32,742 bases of DNA from DATBAK01 sp038240075 (GTDB lineage: Bacteria > Actinomycetota > Acidimicrobiia > IMCC26256 > PALSA-610): positions 1 through 32,742 of the forward strand of contig JBBSEC010000047.1 in the NCBI GenBank assembly GCA_038240075.1, read 5' to 3'. Below are positions 29,901 through 32,742 of the stretch, in pieces; positions within the stretch are counted from its first letter, which is position 1; the number at the start of each line of letters is the position of its first letter. The translations under genes and the position numbers were made by a program. The notes beneath the pieces are model-generated. The model made no database searches and had not been told where the DNA came from. It was given only the letters and a program-made list of their open reading frames with translations.

Positions 29901-30341
29901 CTCGGTAGCACCCGCGCGCAGCTCCGCGAGTCGCCGCACTTCGAGGACGGCCCACCCTTCGTCGGAGAACTCTGCGTACGCGTCGCCGCGCCACAGGCTC
30001 AGCGCGTCTTCGAGTGAGCGGCGCGCGGTGCCGTTGTCTCGCGCCGCCCGCGCGAGGAGGTCCTCGAACGCCCGGGTGTCGATGCACTCCGCGCGCAGCT
30101 CGTAACCCGGGGGCGCCGTCACGAGCGTGGCGAACCCAACCAGGCGGCGAAGTCGGCTCACCGCGACACGCAGAGCGCCTCCGGAGATGTCCATGCATTC
30201 GGCGAGATGGTCGGCCGACACGGGAGTGCCGGCGCGCAGGATCAGCAGGCTGAGCAGCCGTCGTTGGACGGCGCTCGGGATCGCGACCGGCTCGCGGTCG
30301 GTGCCAACGACGCGCAGGGGCCCCAACACCTCGAACTGCAT
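26913..30341 (-). CDS. SARP-type regulator with class III cyclase, NB-ARC ATPase and helical repeats
   Basis: A 1142-residue multidomain protein. Residues ~1-85 are an OmpR-like winged helix (FEVLGPLRVVG, then LRVAVSRLRRLVG), and ~90-230 the BTAD helical domain. A class III cyclase follows at ~248-408 with metal-binding D255 (FLFTDIVGSTRLW) and D298 (SKGGDSF), and N356/R360 in LNEAARMM. Then comes an NB-ARC/AAA ATPase with P-loop GPGGVGKT (458-465), and a C-terminal all-helical, TPR-like region to the end. The architecture predicts a nucleotide-gated transcription activator. GGGGAG lies 5 nt before ATG 30341. The SnoaL-like stub and an alpha/beta hydrolase follow on the same strand; the gene at 30466 is divergent and is a likely target. 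Confidence 0.92.
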   Translation of the reverse strand: MQFEVLGPLRVVGTDREPVAIPSAVQRRLLSLLILRAGTPVSADHLAECMDISGGALRVAVSRLRRLVGFATLVTAPPGYELRAECIDTRAFEDLLARAARDNGTARRSLEDALSLWRGDAYAEFSDEGWAVLEVRRLAELRAGATEDLVELMLDAGEWTAAIAAVEPLISEQPFRDRPRALLMRALADSGRRIDALRAYQTYRQTLLDEVGTEPSETIMLLDREIARSGATDIVPRWSPSSATGESVGTFLFTDIVGSTRLWAEQAEAMSVDLAVHDDVLSCAIADHGGMTISKGGDSFAAAFERADDAVAAAVAAQQLLAATDWQIAGGVPVRMGVHVGAAQRRGDGWYGPPLNEAARMMAVAHGGQIVVSERVATIVSDVGLVDLGEHRLRDLDGTHHLFQVLAPGLRGEFPSLGSMSRYVTTLPTQRTELVGRDELTARVRALLLEQRLVTLLGPGGVGKTRVAVEVAGQELENYPDGVFFVDLTTAATDADVVAAFITGVRTTVPSDQEAGAHLAKYLAERPALLVADNCEHVVDRVAEVLDGLLSAAPDLRVLATSRETLDLDGEHCVVVPSLEVDGVRSAGAHLFTERALAVDDSFVVDRSTLETVAEIARRLDGIPLAIELAAAQIRTLTPSQILMRLDDRFQFLRRGNRQAPPRQRTLEAAVAWSYELLDADEQRAFRFLSVCAGRFGLATAARLLEVDEVTALLLLDALVTKSLIASIRVGGESHGYRFLETLRDYGRRELTRHDEWAAVTSALESALVPPPELLDDWMELENRYFFASDVTIIVEDVTRRAAATRALEAGRLDAAALIFSSCAFRDDPGGLDATLRLVAPLADRRDTLHPTAWRAACATKLILERSTRRYDACFTTAIDMSALLEVDDPARRFFDMWQWALTAAVAPQVGIAGIDECLPRLRAQARQPFDATLSDILASKVTGLAIMGRLDEARIAAEETLAVTPDTLRDQALANITWIAYLLGITPNADVQREVASRSPELGLAQLCVAPAALCGDRPVEARAADLVAGARRRPPTDVPTPFLLAFAWLAVEDGDSVRAAELVATAELYDASTHIGLTFLLSKLEGWTDDSWDRSRDRAIGRFLSEDHHRVAKQGTAVLAAEVERWEHILRRTGATTLDA

Positions 30342-30465
30342 GACGCTCCCCGGCTCCAGCCGCCCCCAGGCCGCAAGCAAGGTTAGTGGCTCGGCGCGCA
30401 GATGTAACAGAGCTTCGGGATGATCTCCGCAGGTCGCAGTCGAAGTTCAACCGGAGGAGAGCTCC

Positions 30466-31101
30466 ATGTATCTGTTCAATCGACGCACGCGTCTCGTGGG
30501 CGGAAACGGTACGGCCGGACTCGAGTGGGCGACCGCGATCAGCGAGAAGGCTGCGGCCGTCACGGGCCACGAGGTGCAGTTGTGGGCGACGGTGTATTCG
30601 CCCGGCTACGGGACGATCTCGTGGACCGCGTGGTTCGCCGATCTCGCGTCGGTCGAGAAGGCCGACGACGCGATGAACGGCGACGCCGACATGACGAAGC
30701 TCGCAGATCTGGGCGCGAAGTTCACCGACGGAAGCCTCGACGATGCCATCTTCCAGCCGATCCACGGCGCGCCCAACCCCACGCGTGAGATCCAGTACGT
30801 GGGGAGCGTCGCCGCGGTCGCGGCGTCCGGAAACATCGAGCGGGCTCTGGGCTTCGGCGTGGAGGTTGCCCAAAAGGTCGAAGCGATCACCGGGATGCCG
30901 TGCATCTTCGCGCAGGCGCTCTCGGGACCGTACGGCAGCGTCGGATGGCTCACTGCCTACGACAACATCGCCGCGATCGAGTCGGCCCAGACCGCGATGG
31001 CCGGCGACTCCAGCTTCCTCAAGCTCGTCGACTCCGGCGCGGGGTGCTTCGTCGAAGACGCGTCGGTCACGCAGCAGACGTTCCACCGCCGTCTCGCCTG
31101 A
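30466..31101 (+). CDS. Protein of unknown function with two tandem dimeric alpha-beta-barrel-like repeats
   Basis: A 211-residue protein that I cannot assign to a named family. It is an internal duplication. Residues ~19-100 (LEWATAISEKAAAVTGHEV, TISWTAWFADLASVEKAD, then LADLGAKFTDGSLDDAI) align with ~124-205 (LGFGVEVAQKVEAITGMPC, SVGWLTAYDNIAAIESAQ, then LVDSGAGCFVEDASV). Each half has a helix-strand-strand-helix-strand pattern like an ABM/dimeric alpha-beta barrel unit, so the monomer may fold as a pseudo-dimer. GGAGGAGAG lies just before the ATG, so translation should be strong. It is divergent from the SARP-cyclase regulator, 124 nt away. Confidence 0.78.
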   Translation: MYLFNRRTRLVGGNGTAGLEWATAISEKAAAVTGHEVQLWATVYSPGYGTISWTAWFADLASVEKADDAMNGDADMTKLADLGAKFTDGSLDDAIFQPIHGAPNPTREIQYVGSVAAVAASGNIERALGFGVEVAQKVEAITGMPCIFAQALSGPYGSVGWLTAYDNIAAIESAQTAMAGDSSFLKLVDSGAGCFVEDASVTQQTFHRRLA

Positions 31102-31120
31102 GGCTCGGCTGAACGACTCG

Positions 31121-32008
31121 TCAGTGTGCCAACCCTGCGCCCGGCGAGGCGTCACTCAAGGGAACAGTCGTCGCCATGAAGTGCGCGACCAGCTCCACAA
31201 ATCGTTCAGGCTGCTCGCAGTGCGGGAAGTGACCGACACCTTCGAAGATCGCGAGCTGGCTCCCCGGCAGCAATTCGTGCGTCGCGTGCGCATGGTGCAC
31301 CGGGATGATCGCGTCATGATCGCCCCACACGATCAGTGTCGGAACATTGGATGCCAGATGCAGCCGGTCCCGCGCGCTGACTCGTTGTCCCGCCGGATCG
31401 ACCACCGCGCGCAACGTGTGCAGGAACGCGGCCCGGGTCTCCCGGTCGGCGAGCGATCCGTAGCTCGCCCACACCTCGTCGAGCCGCCGCGGCGCGTGCA
31501 CACCGAGCCGGCCGATCCAGCCCGCCAGCGACGAACCGGCATCGTGCAACTGCCGCGCGCACAACAGCGGGAGCGCGAACTCGACTCCGGGAATCGTCAG
31601 GGCGCGCAACAAGAGGCTGACCTCGTCGCCGAGCCCACCGCTCGACACGAGCACGAGCCGGTCGCACCGTTCGGGGAACTGGTACGCGAACTGCATCGCG
31701 ATGCCGCCGCCGAGCGACTGACCGATCACGGTCGCGTGGTCATGCCCCAACGCGTCGAGCAGGTCGCGTAGCCCGCTCGCGAAAGCGCCGAGCGAATAGT
31801 CGCCACGCGGTTTCGCCGACGCGCCGTGCCCCAGCAGGTCGGGAGCGACCACTGTGAATTGCTCGGCCAGCTTCGGCATCACGTAACGCCACGTCGTCGA
31901 GCTACCCGCCATTCCGTGGATGAGCAGCACGATCGGTCCCGAACCACCGGCCCGAAACGCGACGCCGTGACCATGGATCGTCACGTGCTCCAACTCGAAT
32001 CGCGTCAC
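31121..32008 (-). CDS. Alpha/beta hydrolase
   Basis: A 295-residue hydrolase with LLIHGMAGSSTTWRYVMP, APDLLGHGASAKP, the nucleophile elbow VIGQSLGGGIAMQF (S98), the acid in IVWGDHDAIIPV and the His in EGVGHFPHCEQPERF. The triad is complete. It resembles C-C bond hydrolases and esterases of the MhpC/BphD-like group, but the sequence does not fix the substrate. GTG 32008 is my choice; a TTG at 32023 is in frame. It is divergent from the acyltransferase at the right edge. Confidence 0.89.
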   Translation of the reverse strand: MTRFELEHVTIHGHGVAFRAGGSGPIVLLIHGMAGSSTTWRYVMPKLAEQFTVVAPDLLGHGASAKPRGDYSLGAFASGLRDLLDALGHDHATVIGQSLGGGIAMQFAYQFPERCDRLVLVSSGGLGDEVSLLLRALTIPGVEFALPLLCARQLHDAGSSLAGWIGRLGVHAPRRLDEVWASYGSLADRETRAAFLHTLRAVVDPAGQRVSARDRLHLASNVPTLIVWGDHDAIIPVHHAHATHELLPGSQLAIFEGVGHFPHCEQPERFVELVAHFMATTVPLSDASPGAGLAH

Positions 32009-32077
32009 GCCCGAACATCCCAAGGACGTGCCGGAAGACTCTGTCTTCGGCGAGCTGTCATTGTCAGTGTGGAGTGC

Positions 32078-32742
32078 ATGGCAGCGACAGTACGACGCGA
32101 CATGTACATGAGCGACAGCGACGCGTTCTCGTGGTACATGGAGGCCGATCCGGTCTTGCGGTCGACGGTGGTCAGCGTCATGGTGCTCGACGGACCGCCC
32201 GACATGGAACGCCTGCTCGATCGGGCCGACCGCGCACGCGCGTGGCGCCCGGCTTCGGCCACAAGGTCGTGCAGGCTCCGTCGCGACTCGCCAATCCTCA
32301 GTGGGTCGTCGACCCCGATTTCGACCTCACCTTTCACGTCAGGCGCATCTGCGCGCCGGCTCCGGGCACGCTCGCCGAGGTGTTCGACTACGCGCGCCAG
32401 ACGGGCATGGCGGGTTTCGACCGTGATCGACCTCTTTGGGAGTTCACCCTCGTGGAGGGTGTCGAGGGCGGCCGCGTCGCGCTCGTGATGAAGCTGCACC
32501 ACGCCCTCAGCGACGGTGTCGGCGGGATGGAGATGGCGAAGTATCTCTTCGATCTCGAGGCCGACCCCGGGGGCCGTGGGTCCGATGCCCGACGCTCCTT
32601 CGCCCGAGTCCTTCCCAGCGCTCGCGCTCACCGTCGACGCGATGCGCCACGACGTCGCGAGGCTCGCGCGCGTCGCGCCCGGAGGCGGGTAAACCATTCC
32701 GGGGGGGCTCGCGCGGGCCCTGCGCAAACCAACCCGCGCGCG
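32078..32742 (+). CDS. Wax ester synthase/diacylglycerol acyltransferase (WS/DGAT), 5' part with indels
   Basis: The N-terminal part of a WS/DGAT (HxxxD acyltransferase) spread over shifting frames. Frame one from ATG 32078 gives MYMSDSDAFSWYMEADP. From ~32240 another frame gives VAPGFGHKVVQAPSRLANP, WVVDPDFDLTFHV and the active-site motif KLHHALSDGVGG. From ~32573 a third reads PMPDAPSPESFPAL up to an in-frame TAA at 32690, beyond which the same frame resumes (TIPGGLARAL). The breaks coincide with a G5 run and with a compensating +G/-A pair, which looks like sequencing error at a contig end rather than decay. WS/DGAT makes wax esters or triacylglycerol from acyl-CoA. The gene runs off the window. 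Confidence 0.82.

Overview
The window is high-GC DNA from an actinomycete-like bacterium (Actinomycetota; an Acidimicrobiia-type lineage is my guess, and 16S or marker-gene data would be needed to settle it). The reasons are the DUF222/HNH (13E12-type) nuclease with a mycobacterial-type SOS box, a SARP-cyclase-ATPase regulator, class III cyclases with unusual partners, a WS/DGAT acyltransferase, a stand-alone LigD polymerase domain, frequent GTG starts, and several starts that look leaderless (a TANNNT -10 hexamer 6-8 nt before the start codon, with no Shine-Dalgarno). No rRNA, tRNA, CRISPR array, insertion sequence or phage gene was seen.

Layout. 1-2500: the 5' part of a cyclase/ATPase protein, an SOS-boxed HNH nuclease and a VOC protein, all leftward. 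2570-5500: a truncated SRPBCC gene, an ExoD-like membrane protein, DUF1801, a phytanoyl-CoA dioxygenase-like enzyme and a small zinc-ribbon protein. 5490-8770: an acyl-CoA thioesterase coupled to a broken glycosyltransferase, then a carboxymuconolactone-decarboxylase-like protein and a TesB thioesterase. 8780-18530: a stress-flavoured block with two tiny single-span membrane proteins, two PRC-barrel proteins, two STAS proteins, a PAS-SpoIIE phosphatase, an RsbW-like kinase, KatE-type catalase, hemerythrin, a PfpI-like protein missing its catalytic centre, LigD polymerase, DoxX and a remnant of Ku. 18570-25750: SRPBCC, RCC1-repeat protein, alpha/beta hydrolase-cyclase fusion, secreted TAP-type hydrolase, acetyl-CoA hydrolase/transferase and a divergent class III CoA-transferase. 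25770-32742: alpha/beta hydrolase, a SnoaL-like stub, a 1142-residue SARP-cyclase-NB-ARC regulator, a duplicated-domain protein of unknown function, another alpha/beta hydrolase, and a WS/DGAT acyltransferase with indels at the right edge.

How it works together. The SpoIIE phosphatase, RsbW-like kinase and two STAS antagonists are the parts of a partner-switching circuit, and the neighbouring catalase, hemerythrin, DoxX, PRC-barrel and NHEJ genes are the kind of targets such circuits often control. The other strand of biology is acyl-CoA/lipid metabolism (two thioesterases, two CoA-transferases, PhyH, WS/DGAT, several hydrolases).

The most unusual property of the window is the number of genes that keep recognisable ends but have lost their middle or one end (Ku, glycosyltransferase, PfpI-like, SnoaL-like, SRPBCC, a small gene at 13.8 kb). 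The right edge carries homopolymer-type indels, including a compensating pair, which shows that consensus error is present at least there. Every pseudogene call should be read with that in mind.
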